Shown: piece after piece, positions 35,891 through 44,864 of the stretch
How the letters are laid out: the number at the start of each line of letters is the position of its first letter
Position numbering within the stretch: the stretch's first letter is position 1
DNA from: a virus
Strand: one strand, 5' to 3'
IMG/VR virus record: IMGVR_UViG_3300027759_006101
Span: 62,001 to 126,000 of that record
DNA length: 64,000 nt
Program-made: the position numbers and the translations under genes
The notes under the pieces: model-generated
Told to the model about the DNA's origin: nothing
The model's database searches: none
Seen by the model: the letters and a program-made list of their open reading frames with translations, nothing else

Positions 35891-36522
35891 AATTTTAACT
35901 CTTTCGCTTTTTCAGATGACAAATTATTAAACTTCTTCCATTCATTACGAATTTTAGTATAATTTTTTTCAATGATTAGTTTATCCATCATTTTATAATA
36001 ATCTTCTGTCCAAGATAATATATCAGAATTAAAATTAAACTTTCTTTCAAACAGTTTTATCTTTTCAGCCATCAAAACTAAAAAATTACCTTCATCCATA
36101 CCACCAGGAAAATTATCAGAATTTTCGTTTCTTACTAAATAAGTTTTTATGGAATCTGAAAGTTCATTGACTAAAGACTTGAGCTCTAAATCAGAAGTTT
36201 CTACATCTAATTTAGCAAAGACAGAAATCTTTTGTATTGCCTCAATGAAGTTAAGATTCTCAACTTCTTGAACTAAACTTATTAAGTCACCCTTAGCATT
36301 ACATCCAAAGCAGTTGTAATTGTTGTCTTTTATGTTAACACCAAAAGATGGGCTTGAATCTTCGTGATTTGGCAAAGGGCAATTAGTATTAGCCCAGTCA
36401 CTACCATTTGAAAAGCTAAATTCACTCCCATAACAATCTTCCATAAACTCAACAATATTTGTGTTTTTGTTGAGTTTATCAATAAAAGAGCGAGTAATTT
36501 TTTCTTTCAAGACAGCATCCAA
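35884..36522 (-). CDS. Stand-alone primase zinc-binding domain (CHC2 type)
   Basis: 212 residues. A DnaG-type zinc ribbon lies near residues 40-80: CPLPNHEDSSPSFGVNIKD, then YNCFGCNAKGDLISLVQ, with C-x(3)-H and C-x(2)-C ligands and the GD-I-V motif. A helical C-terminal half follows. No TOPRIM domain is present; that is on the separate gene at 26243. The start is a TTG at 36522 inside the end of the helicase gene; no in-frame ATG lies nearby. It would select the primer start sites for the split primase. Confidence 0.88.
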   Translation of the reverse strand: MDAVLKEKITRSFIDKLNKNTNIVEFMEDCYGSEFSFSNGSDWANTNCPLPNHEDSSPSFGVNIKDNNYNCFGCNAKGDLISLVQEVENLNFIEAIQKISVFAKLDVETSDLELKSLVNELSDSIKTYLVRNENSDNFPGGMDEGNFLVLMAEKIKLFERKFNFNSDILSWTEDYYKMMDKLIIEKNYTKIRNEWKKFNNLSSEKAKELKLC

Positions 36523-38078
36523 TCTGAAACATCTAATTCTTCATCATTAGACATATCTATCTTCGCAATTTCTTCTTCGTCTATTTCTTTATTGTCAAAC
36601 ATTTCTTCAGAGTTGAAAGCATTAGTTTTGTCTTTGATTGGTGTTTTATCACTTGTTTCCTTGACTATTTTATTGCCTGTAGCTACTCCGTGAAGTCCCA
36701 TAATCTGCTGTTGTTCTTCTTCGTCAATTTCTTCAACTTTGTTGAATATACTATTGAGTCTGACAGGAAATGGATGAAACCAAGCATCACGCATTTTTAC
36801 AGGATGTAATACACAATAGCCTAAATCACGATTAGGCTCCATAGCGATAGCATAAGTACAAAGGTGCATCAAATTTTGACCACCTGAAGCTGCTGCTTGA
36901 TCATAACTCATAAACTTATTTGCGTCTTTAGATTTTCTAGAGTCACGAATAGTTTCTCTGTTAATCTGCTGTGCTGTAATTACTGGAATGTTATATCTTT
37001 TAGCAAGCAAGAATAATCCCTGAACAGCTTTTGATTGATTTTCCCAATCTTTTGAGCCATTAGGTGCATTTCTTACAGTCATATTTCCAATATAGTCAAC
37101 CACTAAAAGATCTGGTTTACCTTTTGTAGCAATAAGTTCTCGAATTTTTGAATCAATATAATCTGGAGTAGGATCTTCCATATTGACATCATATTCAAAA
37201 TATGGTCCTTGCTCTTGTTTTTTCAAGCCTTCTATAATTGTTTTAAGCTCGTCTTTTGATAAATTTGTACCTTTGATTTGATCATAAGGAATTTCAAAAC
37301 TCAATGCTATATGGCGTAACATACAAAGCCAAGCATTCATTTCAAAGGACATATATAGAACTTTTTTCCCACAAATCTTATTAGCGTGTAAAGCTGAATT
37401 AAGCATCATCACGGATTTACCTCCAGATGATGGCGCAAGAAAAACTACAATCTGTCCAGGCATCCATCCAAAAGTTTTATTGTCTATATTGGAAATGCCA
37501 CAATTGATACCCTTAAATAATTCAGGACTGTTAAGTCTCTTATTGTATTCATTTTCAAAGAATGTACTAGATTCAGTAACGTCAAAACTTTGCTTTTCGT
37601 TTACATAATCTAACAATTCATTATTGATCGATGCTAAACTGTTTTCGATAACATTAATAGCTTCTTTGATAGTATTGGTTTTAAGTTTACTAGCACTCTC
37701 TTGCAGTGAGCTTGAAAATATTTTTAAAGCTTGTCTATTTTTAAGTTGACTAGTAATTTCATAAAAATTATTTTCGTCTACATCGCAATCTTCTAGCAAT
37801 GACCACAAAGAAAAAAACTTCTTCCTATGACCAGACGGAATTTTCTTAGAATCAAGTGTGGACTCTAAGACTAAATCAGTAAATAAAGAATTGCTTACTT
37901 TCCAATAATCCATAATAAATGTGAATAATTGCTTAGAGTAAGAAATTATGTCACCATCTGCTTGAAATTCAAAATGCTCATCAGTTATATTTTTTGAAAG
38001 CAAACTTTCCATACACTTGAAGCTTTTAGTAATAGAGGCTAAGCAGTAAATTTCTAAATTTTTATTATCTAATTTCAT
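36507..38078 (-). CDS. dnaB: Replicative DNA helicase, DnaB family
   Basis: 523 residues. The N-terminal helical domain (about 1-180) is followed by a RecA-like motor: GQIVVFLAPSSGGKSVMM (Walker A), VLYMSFEMN, DLLVVDYIGNM (Walker B), VITAQQINRE, and ASGGQNLMHLCTYAIAME. The C-terminal tail is acidic. It would form the hexameric fork helicase, loaded by the DnaC/DnaI-like protein immediately upstream. The ATG overlaps that gene's stop as ATGA. Confidence 0.93.
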   Translation of the reverse strand: MKLDNKNLEIYCLASITKSFKCMESLLSKNITDEHFEFQADGDIISYSKQLFTFIMDYWKVSNSLFTDLVLESTLDSKKIPSGHRKKFFSLWSLLEDCDVDENNFYEITSQLKNRQALKIFSSSLQESASKLKTNTIKEAINVIENSLASINNELLDYVNEKQSFDVTESSTFFENEYNKRLNSPELFKGINCGISNIDNKTFGWMPGQIVVFLAPSSGGKSVMMLNSALHANKICGKKVLYMSFEMNAWLCMLRHIALSFEIPYDQIKGTNLSKDELKTIIEGLKKQEQGPYFEYDVNMEDPTPDYIDSKIRELIATKGKPDLLVVDYIGNMTVRNAPNGSKDWENQSKAVQGLFLLAKRYNIPVITAQQINRETIRDSRKSKDANKFMSYDQAAASGGQNLMHLCTYAIAMEPNRDLGYCVLHPVKMRDAWFHPFPVRLNSIFNKVEEIDEEEQQQIMGLHGVATGNKIVKETSDKTPIKDKTNAFNSEEMFDNKEIDEEEIAKIDMSNDEELDVSDWMLS

Positions 38079-38875
38079 CTTATATGCGGCAATCTAATTG
38101 ACAAACAATTGGTGACTAAAGAATTCCATCCAGAGCCAGAACTAATATTTGAAGTGCTTCCTAATACCATTAAAAAAATGGGTTTGCCAGAATTGAGTCT
38201 TGATTTGGCAAGTCTGTCCAAATTTTGAACAAAGTGAGGATGCGTGTAGCTATATTGTTCGATGCCATCTATAACAATAAAATCTAAGTTTTTGAATTCA
38301 TCATTGATAATTTCAAATTGTTCTTTTTTATCAAAGTCAGTAATGATGCTTATAAGGTCTGACCACTCGTAATATTTAGCAGTAAGATTTTTTCTAATTG
38401 CAGCCTGGACTAAGACAGAAGCAATAAATGTTTTTCCACTGCCACTTTTTCCATCAAAAAGTATAGAATGCAGCTTTGAAACAAGATTGCCAGAGTGTCT
38501 AATTTTGGGACATTCGTTATCTGCAATTAACTGCAATTTCTTTTCGTAAAACTTAAGAATTGTAAAAACTCTTTCACTTACTTGTTCTTCAGCTCCCAAA
38601 TCTTTACCAGCAGAATCAGTTCTCGTGTTCCAATCATCTAAAGTTTTGCCTATGTATAGCAATGGAACATTAGATTTACGATAGACGCTTTTGTAAAATC
38701 TTTCTTTTTCACAAGAACATAATACAGCTTTATCATTCTCAGATTTTGTATATCCTGTGTAGTTACAAAGAACGCAGCCTTTGCCTTCACTCATACGACG
38801 TAGTTTGTCTTTTTCGTTTAAGTTTTTAGTTGTGCGTTCTAAACCAAGTATTTCATCAAATGACACATCAGACAC
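38075..38875 (-). CDS. Helicase loader, DnaC/DnaI-like AAA+ with zinc finger
   Basis: 266 residues from a GTG overlapping the upstream stop (TAGTG). The N-terminal zinc site CVLCNYTGYTK...VLCSCEKERFY recalls the zinc-binding N-domain of Bacillus DnaI. The AAA+ domain has FDGKSGSGKTFIASVLV (Walker A) and LDFIVIDGIEQYS (Walker B). It would open or load the DnaB ring, next gene downstream. Confidence 0.88.
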   Translation of the reverse strand: MSDVSFDEILGLERTTKNLNEKDKLRRMSEGKGCVLCNYTGYTKSENDKAVLCSCEKERFYKSVYRKSNVPLLYIGKTLDDWNTRTDSAGKDLGAEEQVSERVFTILKFYEKKLQLIADNECPKIRHSGNLVSKLHSILFDGKSGSGKTFIASVLVQAAIRKNLTAKYYEWSDLISIITDFDKKEQFEIINDEFKNLDFIVIDGIEQYSYTHPHFVQNLDRLAKSRLNSGKPIFLMVLGSTSNISSGSGWNSLVTNCLSIRLPHIR

Positions 38876-40479
38876 TATAAATCATCCTCATCATTATTAT
38901 ATCTTCTTAAATCAGAATTACCATTACTAGCATTTCTAGCTCTTTCAGAAGCCCAAGCTCTCAGCAATTCAATTTCTTCTTTCATAAGTTTGGATATAGG
39001 TACAGATTCTTTCAAGGACTGAAGTATATCATAGGTTGTAATGTCTCTTTTATTATCACTAAAAGCTTCATACAATGCACTTTCTATAGCAGCTTCGATT
39101 TCAGCTCCAGTGTATGATTCGGATACATCTGACAATTTATCTAAGTCATAATGTTTTGGATTTCTAGCTCTTTTTTGAAGATGTATTTCAAAAATTATTC
39201 TTCTCTCAGAAAACTTAGGCAAATCAACAAAAAATATTTCATCAAATCTGCCTTTTCTTAAGAGCTCTGGAGGAAGTGTTGTTACATCATTGGCAGTAGC
39301 AACAACAAATACAGGCTCTTTTCTGTCTTGCATCCAAGTAAGCCAAGAGCCTAAAACTCTACTAGTAGTTCCGCCATCAGTTGAAGAAGATGCTCTACTT
39401 CCTGACATACCTTTATCAATTTCATCGCACCACAATATGCAGGGAGCAACACTTTCGGCAACCTTAAACACCTGACGCATATTTTGTTCAGAGCTTCCTA
39501 CAAGCCCTGAAAAAACTTTGCCCATATCCAGTCTTAGCAATGGGAAATTCCAAAATGAAGAAATTCCCTTAGCAAATAGAGACTTTCCAGCTCCTTGAAT
39601 TCCTACAAGTAAAATGCCCTTAGGATTACTAGGTAAGCCATATTCGACTGCTTCTCTTGAAAAAGCATCTTTACGCTTACTTAACCATATTTTCAAGCCT
39701 TCAAGACCACCAATACTATCCATATTGATACTCTCATCAATCCAGTCTAGAAGACCTGATTTCTTGATGATGTCTCTTTTTTGTTGAGATATAGTTTCAG
39801 GCAATAGAGAGGAATGCTTAATCATACAATATGTGCAAACTTGTTCACACTCAGACAAAGTAAGACCACGAAATGAATTTATAATATTGTCCTTCTCTTC
39901 ATTACTATAAGTTGTTTTGAATTTAGCAGACAAATCAGCTCGTTTACTTGCTCTTTCAAGCAAATTATTGATTTTTGTATTTATCTCAAACTTGGTTGGC
40001 AATGGGAAATCAATTAATGGCACAATCTTTTCAAGGTCATTAGGTAATTCTAAGACTGACGAAAGAATAATGATTGCTTTATTTTGGACAGTGAATTCAT
40101 TCGTAAGATTTTTGAGATGTCTTATGATTTTAATTTCTACTTGTCCCTTATAATTTCCAGACCCAAAAAATTTATTAAAGTCTTTAAGAACTAAAATACA
40201 AAATTTGTTTTTAGGAACAATTAAGTTTTGAAACCAAGAAAGAACTTCAGATTGGTCTAATTGTTTTTCAACTTCTTTTGTAGGCAAAAATTCAGGAAAA
40301 GTAGATTCTAATCCTGAAACAACGTCCCACTTTATAAGATCCCACGAAGTATCAGCTTTAGAACACATTTGCTCTAAAGCTGACAATACTCTGTTTTCCT
40401 CTTGAGAAACGATATAAATAACGGTTCTTTTGGACCTTACAAGAAGTTCAATTTCTTCTAACGTACTTATGCTATCCAT
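38875..40479 (-). CDS. Ycf46-like AAA+ ATPase
   Basis: 534 residues. The N-terminal half resembles a degenerate RecA/AAA fold with 'TVIYIVSQEENR' near residue 20, as in Ycf46 ('IY--T-EE-R'). The C-terminal AAA domain has GILLVGIQGAGKS (Walker A), LWCDEIDKGMSG (Walker B), VFVVATANDVTTLPPELLRKGRFDEIFF (sensor 1 and arginine finger region) and YTGAEIEAAIESAL (sensor 2). Ycf46 proteins of cyanobacteria and plastids have no firmly assigned biochemical role. Here it lies in the helicase-loader operon, with an ATG overlapping the upstream stop. Confidence 0.85.
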   Translation of the reverse strand: MDSISTLEEIELLVRSKRTVIYIVSQEENRVLSALEQMCSKADTSWDLIKWDVVSGLESTFPEFLPTKEVEKQLDQSEVLSWFQNLIVPKNKFCILVLKDFNKFFGSGNYKGQVEIKIIRHLKNLTNEFTVQNKAIIILSSVLELPNDLEKIVPLIDFPLPTKFEINTKINNLLERASKRADLSAKFKTTYSNEEKDNIINSFRGLTLSECEQVCTYCMIKHSSLLPETISQQKRDIIKKSGLLDWIDESINMDSIGGLEGLKIWLSKRKDAFSREAVEYGLPSNPKGILLVGIQGAGKSLFAKGISSFWNFPLLRLDMGKVFSGLVGSSEQNMRQVFKVAESVAPCILWCDEIDKGMSGSRASSSTDGGTTSRVLGSWLTWMQDRKEPVFVVATANDVTTLPPELLRKGRFDEIFFVDLPKFSERRIIFEIHLQKRARNPKHYDLDKLSDVSESYTGAEIEAAIESALYEAFSDNKRDITTYDILQSLKESVPISKLMKEEIELLRAWASERARNASNGNSDLRRYNNDEDDL

Positions 40480-41296
40480 TTAGGAACATTTCAATTTTAA
40501 ATCTTGGTTGTCCTGGGTAATCATCAGAGCGCCACCAAATTTCATTCTTAAATTTTGCTATATCTTGTTGAAATAAATTGCGCCAATCAAGAAGTTTGAA
40601 ATCTGAAGGGTAAGGTGAACGTGAAATAGATTTTTGGATAATGTCACTGAGTAGTTTTTTCTCTTGTGCGTTTCCCTTAGACATTTGAATAAATAAATTC
40701 TTCAATCCATTAGTTAAGTCTTGATCGTTAACTTTTTTGTATTTAGCATAATATGTGCTTGCTATTGGAATGCCATACTTGCTAAATAATTCCTTAGACT
40801 TACCCTCGGATGCTAATAGATGAACTTCTGGGAAAATATCTATAAGTGAAACAGAAGAATTTGACTTGATGACATCTTGAAAAAATCTATTTAAAAGATT
40901 AGGAAATTCAGCAAGTAAAAAATGGCCTGCTCTTTGCAAAACAATATTTTTATTTAAGAAACACCAATCAATAAATTTCTTGGTCCACTCATTCTTATCA
41001 AGATTATTTTCGGCCATAAAGTCCATAATGATATTGATTATTTTGTTGTCAGAAGTGTAAGTAATTTTGTATGCACCATCAAAAACTCTTTTATATTCTT
41101 GAGCAAAATAATCAGAGAAATGCTTAGGTGTCCAAAGTGCAACATCTTCTGGAATGTCTTTTGTTTTTACGGGTACAGTCTTTTTTCTTTGCCTTTTGTT
41201 AGCATTGAAAGGATTTGACAATTCACTTTGAAGAGGAACGTGTTGCATATAAATCGCCTTTACAAACTCAAATGTCGGATCGCTAACTGGTTTCAA
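40472..41296 (-). CDS. Unknown protein in the replication/repair operon
   Basis: 274 residues, mainly helical, not recognised. Basic N-terminal patch (NKRQRKKTVPVKTK), then helices rich in aromatic residues. The start is TTG at 41296, overlapping the Rad50 C-piece stop as TTGA, with GGTGGG 7 bases upstream. The tight coupling between the Rad50 piece and the Ycf46-like ATPase suggests a shared complex. Confidence 0.65.
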   Translation of the reverse strand: MKPVSDPTFEFVKAIYMQHVPLQSELSNPFNANKRQRKKTVPVKTKDIPEDVALWTPKHFSDYFAQEYKRVFDGAYKITYTSDNKIINIIMDFMAENNLDKNEWTKKFIDWCFLNKNIVLQRAGHFLLAEFPNLLNRFFQDVIKSNSSVSLIDIFPEVHLLASEGKSKELFSKYGIPIASTYYAKYKKVNDQDLTNGLKNLFIQMSKGNAQEKKLLSDIIQKSISRSPYPSDFKLLDWRNLFQQDIAKFKNEIWWRSDDYPGQPRFKIEMFLNG

Positions 41297-42018
41297 GGTA
41301 TACCCACCGTTTCATCTTCAAGCCCAAAATTTTGCATTTCTAAAATTTCTTCATGAGAAACTGATTTAATTTTTGCTATTCCATCTTCTTTGAAAGTCAA
41401 ATAGTTGACACTTGAAATCAATGAAAATTTGTCCGCAGAGTGTGATATCAATATAACTTGCAAATCCAATTCATCTATGTATGATTTCAAAAAAGCAAGC
41501 ATATTTGCCATTACAACATCTTTTGAAACAGCTGCTAAAGCTTCATCAAATATATAAATGCCTTTGTAGTCATTGTAAGTACCAAAAGCTATACGCAAAA
41601 GTACACTAATAATTTCCTGAAGACCACCACCATTAGAGCCCTTAATAGGTCTCATTACTCTTTTGCCATTGATGGTTTTTTCAATACAAGGCAAGATTGA
41701 AAATTGGCCAGAAAAGTCATCATCTTTAGAGTGAATTTCTTTTATCTCAAAAGAAAAGACATAATCATCACCATAAATTTTTTGGATAGCGCTTGTTAAT
41801 ATCTCTTCAATTGATGCAAGAGCTTTGAGACGAGTATCAGAAGCTCTTTGCCTTAAGAAAATTTGAGCTTTTTTTGTATTGCCCTTTTTATTCTCAAGAT
41901 TTTTTAAGTTATTTTCTTGCTCAGTTAATATGTTCTGTAAAGTATTACGTTCCGATTCCTGACCAATCAAATGTCTTTCAATCTTATTAATTTCTTTTTT
42001 TATTTCAGAAAATTCCAA
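41293..42018 (-). CDS. SbcC/Rad50 C-terminal ATPase piece
   Basis: 241 residues from the TTG at 42018 (AAGGAG 8 bases upstream). About 100 residues of coiled coil are followed by the ABC signature region (SNGGGLQEIISVLLRIAFG), Walker B (GIYIFDEALAAVS) and the H-loop (VILISHSAD). There is no Walker A; that is on the separate gene at 43254. It completes the Rad50 head when paired with that protein. It is the third piece of a split gene. Confidence 0.85.
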   Translation of the reverse strand: MEFSEIKKEINKIERHLIGQESERNTLQNILTEQENNLKNLENKKGNTKKAQIFLRQRASDTRLKALASIEEILTSAIQKIYGDDYVFSFEIKEIHSKDDDFSGQFSILPCIEKTINGKRVMRPIKGSNGGGLQEIISVLLRIAFGTYNDYKGIYIFDEALAAVSKDVVMANMLAFLKSYIDELDLQVILISHSADKFSLISSVNYLTFKEDGIAKIKSVSHEEILEMQNFGLEDETVGIP

Positions 42019-42019
42019 G

Positions 42020-42274
42020 CTAATCTCCTTGCAATTCTTCTAATTTAACTTCTATTTCTGATAATTTAGATTCTAAGTCAGTTTGCTTTCTGACAATAAG
42101 AGACTTTAATTCTTTTGGCTGGCAGTTATAATCAGTTTCACATTTTTGCACCAATTTATCGTGCTCAATCTTATACTTATTCAATTGCTCAGTAAGCAAT
42201 TGAACTCTTCCCTCAGCAGCTGATTTTTTTGATTTAAGTGCTTCAATTTGATCTAAAATTTCTTGTGCCGTCAT
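42020..42274 (-). CDS. Short coiled-coil protein, possible middle piece of split Rad50
   Basis: 84 residues, nearly all coiled coil (LDQIEALKSKKSAAEGRVQLL; LESKLSEIEVKLEELQGD), with two Cys in KCETDYNCQ. The position between the Mre11-like nuclease and the Rad50 C-piece, and overlaps on both sides, suggest it provides the returning arm of the coil. Alternatively it is a separate small SMC-associated protein. Confidence 0.65.
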   Translation of the reverse strand: MTAQEILDQIEALKSKKSAAEGRVQLLTEQLNKYKIEHDKLVQKCETDYNCQPKELKSLIVRKQTDLESKLSEIEVKLEELQGD

Positions 42275-43257
42275 TGTGTATTTACCTTTCTGACTGCTTC
42301 AACTGCTATTTCTGCAATATCATCAGAAACATCAGCTTTTTTAGCCATATCCTTAAGAGCCACCAGTTTATCATCAAGAGAAGTAAATTGCCAAGAGTGA
42401 GTTCTCATACTAGCAACTTTGAACTTAAATTCTTGAGTGTCTGATTTTTGTTCTTTAGCGATTTGAATTTCTTCCAATTTAAATACCTGATCGTAAGGCA
42501 ATGCAGATTTGAGTTTATAATATTCTTCGGAAATAATATCCCCATCCAAAGAATATTCTAATAATAATATTTGAATGTCTTTTTTCAAATTATCTTTAGA
42601 GGCTGAATATCTACTAATTGCACCAGGATTTATGAAGCGTTTTCCGTCACTTCTAACTTGCTCCATTGCGTGATGTATGTGACCTGAAATAACTAAGTTA
42701 GTATTTGGATGTAATGGAGTATTTTCAAATAAGAAAGTAAATTCTTCAAATCTATCTAAAGCTGTTGATATAGAAGCATGACAAACCCATATGATAGCCG
42801 AGGATGATGTCAAATAGCCCTCTTTTATATCCTTATCTAAGCTTGCGGTGTAATGAGCAAAAGATATACCTAGAGATGGTTCATAGCCTGTTTTGATTAG
42901 ATATCCAGCGTTTATTAGAGTACCTAAAGTTGTTTTTTCTAAATTACAAGAACTATCTAAATCGTGATTGCCTACACACACATAAATTGGAAATGACCAA
43001 GAGATATTTCCATTAGGCACACCCTTGAGAATGTCTAATGTTTGATTGCGTAATAATGGACCTACTTCATATGATTCGAATAAATCCCCGAGCAAAACAA
43101 CAGCATCAAGTTTTCGTTCTTCAGCTAACAATAAACACTCAGTCAGCTTTTTTTTGATTGCTTCACAATAATTATCAAGTCTGTTTTTTGGCTGTCTATC
43201 TGATAAATGAATATCGCCAATAAACATAACTCTCTTTGTTTTTATTTCGTTTTTCAT
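42271..43257 (-). CDS. sbcD: SbcD/Mre11-like nuclease
   Basis: 328 residues from the ATG at 43257, overlapping the Rad50 N-piece stop as ATGA. Calcineurin-like metallophosphoesterase motifs: MFIGDIHLSDRQ (I), VVLLGDLFESYE (II), YVCVGNHDLDSS (III), WVCHAS (IV) and VISGHIHHAM (V). It would form the nuclease of a Rad50-Mre11 complex for DNA end processing. Unusually, it sits between the split Rad50 pieces. Confidence 0.92.
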   Translation of the reverse strand: MKNEIKTKRVMFIGDIHLSDRQPKNRLDNYCEAIKKKLTECLLLAEERKLDAVVLLGDLFESYEVGPLLRNQTLDILKGVPNGNISWSFPIYVCVGNHDLDSSCNLEKTTLGTLINAGYLIKTGYEPSLGISFAHYTASLDKDIKEGYLTSSSAIIWVCHASISTALDRFEEFTFLFENTPLHPNTNLVISGHIHHAMEQVRSDGKRFINPGAISRYSASKDNLKKDIQILLLEYSLDGDIISEEYYKLKSALPYDQVFKLEEIQIAKEQKSDTQEFKFKVASMRTHSWQFTSLDDKLVALKDMAKKADVSDDIAEIAVEAVRKVNTQ

Positions 43258-44381
43258 ACAGGTTTTCCACAAGTATCACATAAGTCAAAATTTTCAGAAA
43301 GATATTTTTTCAAACGCTCAATCTCTTTGTTGCTTTCTAAAATAATTTTGTTTTCATCAGACGTGTTTTTTTCAGTTTCGCTAATACTATCAGATACTTC
43401 TTGCAAACATTCTTTAAGTTCATTAGCTAGAGTGTATTCTAATTGAAGTTTCACAGATTCTGAAATTAAGTTACCAATGGTTCCTTCAGAAATTTCAAAA
43501 TATTTTTCGTATTGCTTTTTGGACTTGAAAAAATTATCTCTTGCTTTAGAAATTTCTTCAATCATTTTCAATCCATCTTCTATATCACTGAATGAGTCTT
43601 CCAAAAGTGGTATAGATTCTGAGAAAAAATTAATTAGTACGCTCGTATGATTTATTTCATTTTTGCAGTCTCTAACTCTATTGATTAAGGTTGCAATATC
43701 ATTGAAAAAAGATTTGGCATCGTGTATGTATGTTTCACAATCTTGATATTTATTTATCAAATCATTTAGTTTTTCTAAACTTTCTAGCTTTTCATCAAGT
43801 CCTTCAAAAGGTTCTAATTTCTTTTTTGTATTTTCGATTTCAGTATTTGCTCTTTTAATATCACCAGAAATTTTATTTATATCAGAACCTAAATTTGATG
43901 CAGCTTCTTCTAAATCGTGAATGCCTAATAATCTGGAAATTTCCTTTGGTAGAGCTTCGTCGCTTAGATTGATAAGGAAAAGTTTATCTTCTTGATTGGC
44001 AAAAGAAAGAGCGCCAGTTGAAGTTTTAGGAATGTGACCGAGAAAGTCTAATGCTTCTTGTGGAAATTGTTTAGAGAATCTTGAATGTTTTTGTAATTCT
44101 TTACCAGCATATTGGAATTCAAGCTCATTAGTATCGCCCTTGATTCTTTTGTAGTAATCACCATTTTTAAAATTTATAGTGATTTGAGCGTTCTTTTGTC
44201 CATCTCTTACATCTTGTTTTCTAAAGATATCAAGAAATGCTGTTGAGAGGGATCTGAATAATCCAGATTTGCCACTATCGGAGCTTCCTGTTATCAAATT
44301 CAAACCTGGATATAGTTTGATGTGAGTATCTTGGTGATTTTGAAAATCCTGTATGCGTATTGATTCTATATGCCTATTCAT
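43254..44381 (-). CDS. SbcC/Rad50 N-terminal piece ending at the zinc hook
   Basis: 375 residues. Starts IESIRIQDFQNHQDTHIKL and has Walker A (TGSSDSGKSG, residues 31-40) and a Q-loop-like ALSFANQEDKLFLI. About 200 residues of coiled coil follow. The last residues are DLCDTCGKPV, a CxxC zinc hook at the extreme C-terminus. Normal Rad50 continues into the returning coil; here the polypeptide stops right after the hook. The partner half is at 41293. The start overlaps the upstream stop as ATGA. Confidence 0.92.
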   Translation of the reverse strand: MNRHIESIRIQDFQNHQDTHIKLYPGLNLITGSSDSGKSGLFRSLSTAFLDIFRKQDVRDGQKNAQITINFKNGDYYKRIKGDTNELEFQYAGKELQKHSRFSKQFPQEALDFLGHIPKTSTGALSFANQEDKLFLINLSDEALPKEISRLLGIHDLEEAASNLGSDINKISGDIKRANTEIENTKKKLEPFEGLDEKLESLEKLNDLINKYQDCETYIHDAKSFFNDIATLINRVRDCKNEINHTSVLINFFSESIPLLEDSFSDIEDGLKMIEEISKARDNFFKSKKQYEKYFEISEGTIGNLISESVKLQLEYTLANELKECLQEVSDSISETEKNTSDENKIILESNKEIERLKKYLSENFDLCDTCGKPV

Positions 44382-44863
44382 CGCAAAATTATTGTAGACA
44401 AAATATCTGGAAAATGCAAGTCAACAAAGTTAGATCTTGCCCTTAATATGCTAGAATTAACTTGAGTAACATCTGGAATTTCGATTTTGTACAGCTCTGC
44501 TTTATTAATCTTTATGGGAGAATTTTCTAAAGAGCAGCATTTAGATGATTTGCCATTGTGTATTTTATTGCAAGACATACAAGTAAAGTCATTGCTTCTA
44601 AAATGTGGAATGAAATATTGGACACTATAATTAATTTCTATCTTCTTAAATCGAATATAAGAACTGCCAGAAAAATCTTTATTAGTGCTGCAAATCTTAC
44701 GAAAGCTTGTTCCACTACATTCTACCAATATCGTTGCTGGAACCATTATAGAATAATCTTTTGTAAAAACAAGTTTAGTATCTGACAAAATTCCTGGGCT
44801 GGCTAAGCATCCTAAAATTTCGTTATTTGATATTATGAATCTGTGCAGAGATGGCAAAAGCAT
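44378..44863 (-). CDS. Unknown zinc-ribbon-like protein upstream of the Rad50 N-piece
   Basis: 161 residues from the ATG at 44863. A zinc-ribbon-like motif CMSCNKIHNGKSSKCCS is at about residues 105-122. The rest is strand-rich and not recognised. The ATGA overlap with the Rad50 gene shows coupling. It starts 2 bases from the divergent plus-strand gene, marking the right end of the minus-strand replication block. The upstream TATATTTATTTTCATA is AT-rich and may hold a promoter. Confidence 0.6.
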   Translation of the reverse strand: MLLPSLHRFIISNNEILGCLASPGILSDTKLVFTKDYSIMVPATILVECSGTSFRKICSTNKDFSGSSYIRFKKIEINYSVQYFIPHFRSNDFTCMSCNKIHNGKSSKCCSLENSPIKINKAELYKIEIPDVTQVNSSILRARSNFVDLHFPDILSTIILR

Positions 44864-44864
44864 T

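Noticed and set aside
41293-44381. Split Rad50 as a sequencing error or pseudogene
   Set aside because: A whole nuclease gene lies between the pieces, each piece has its own start and overlap, and the first stops exactly at the zinc hook.
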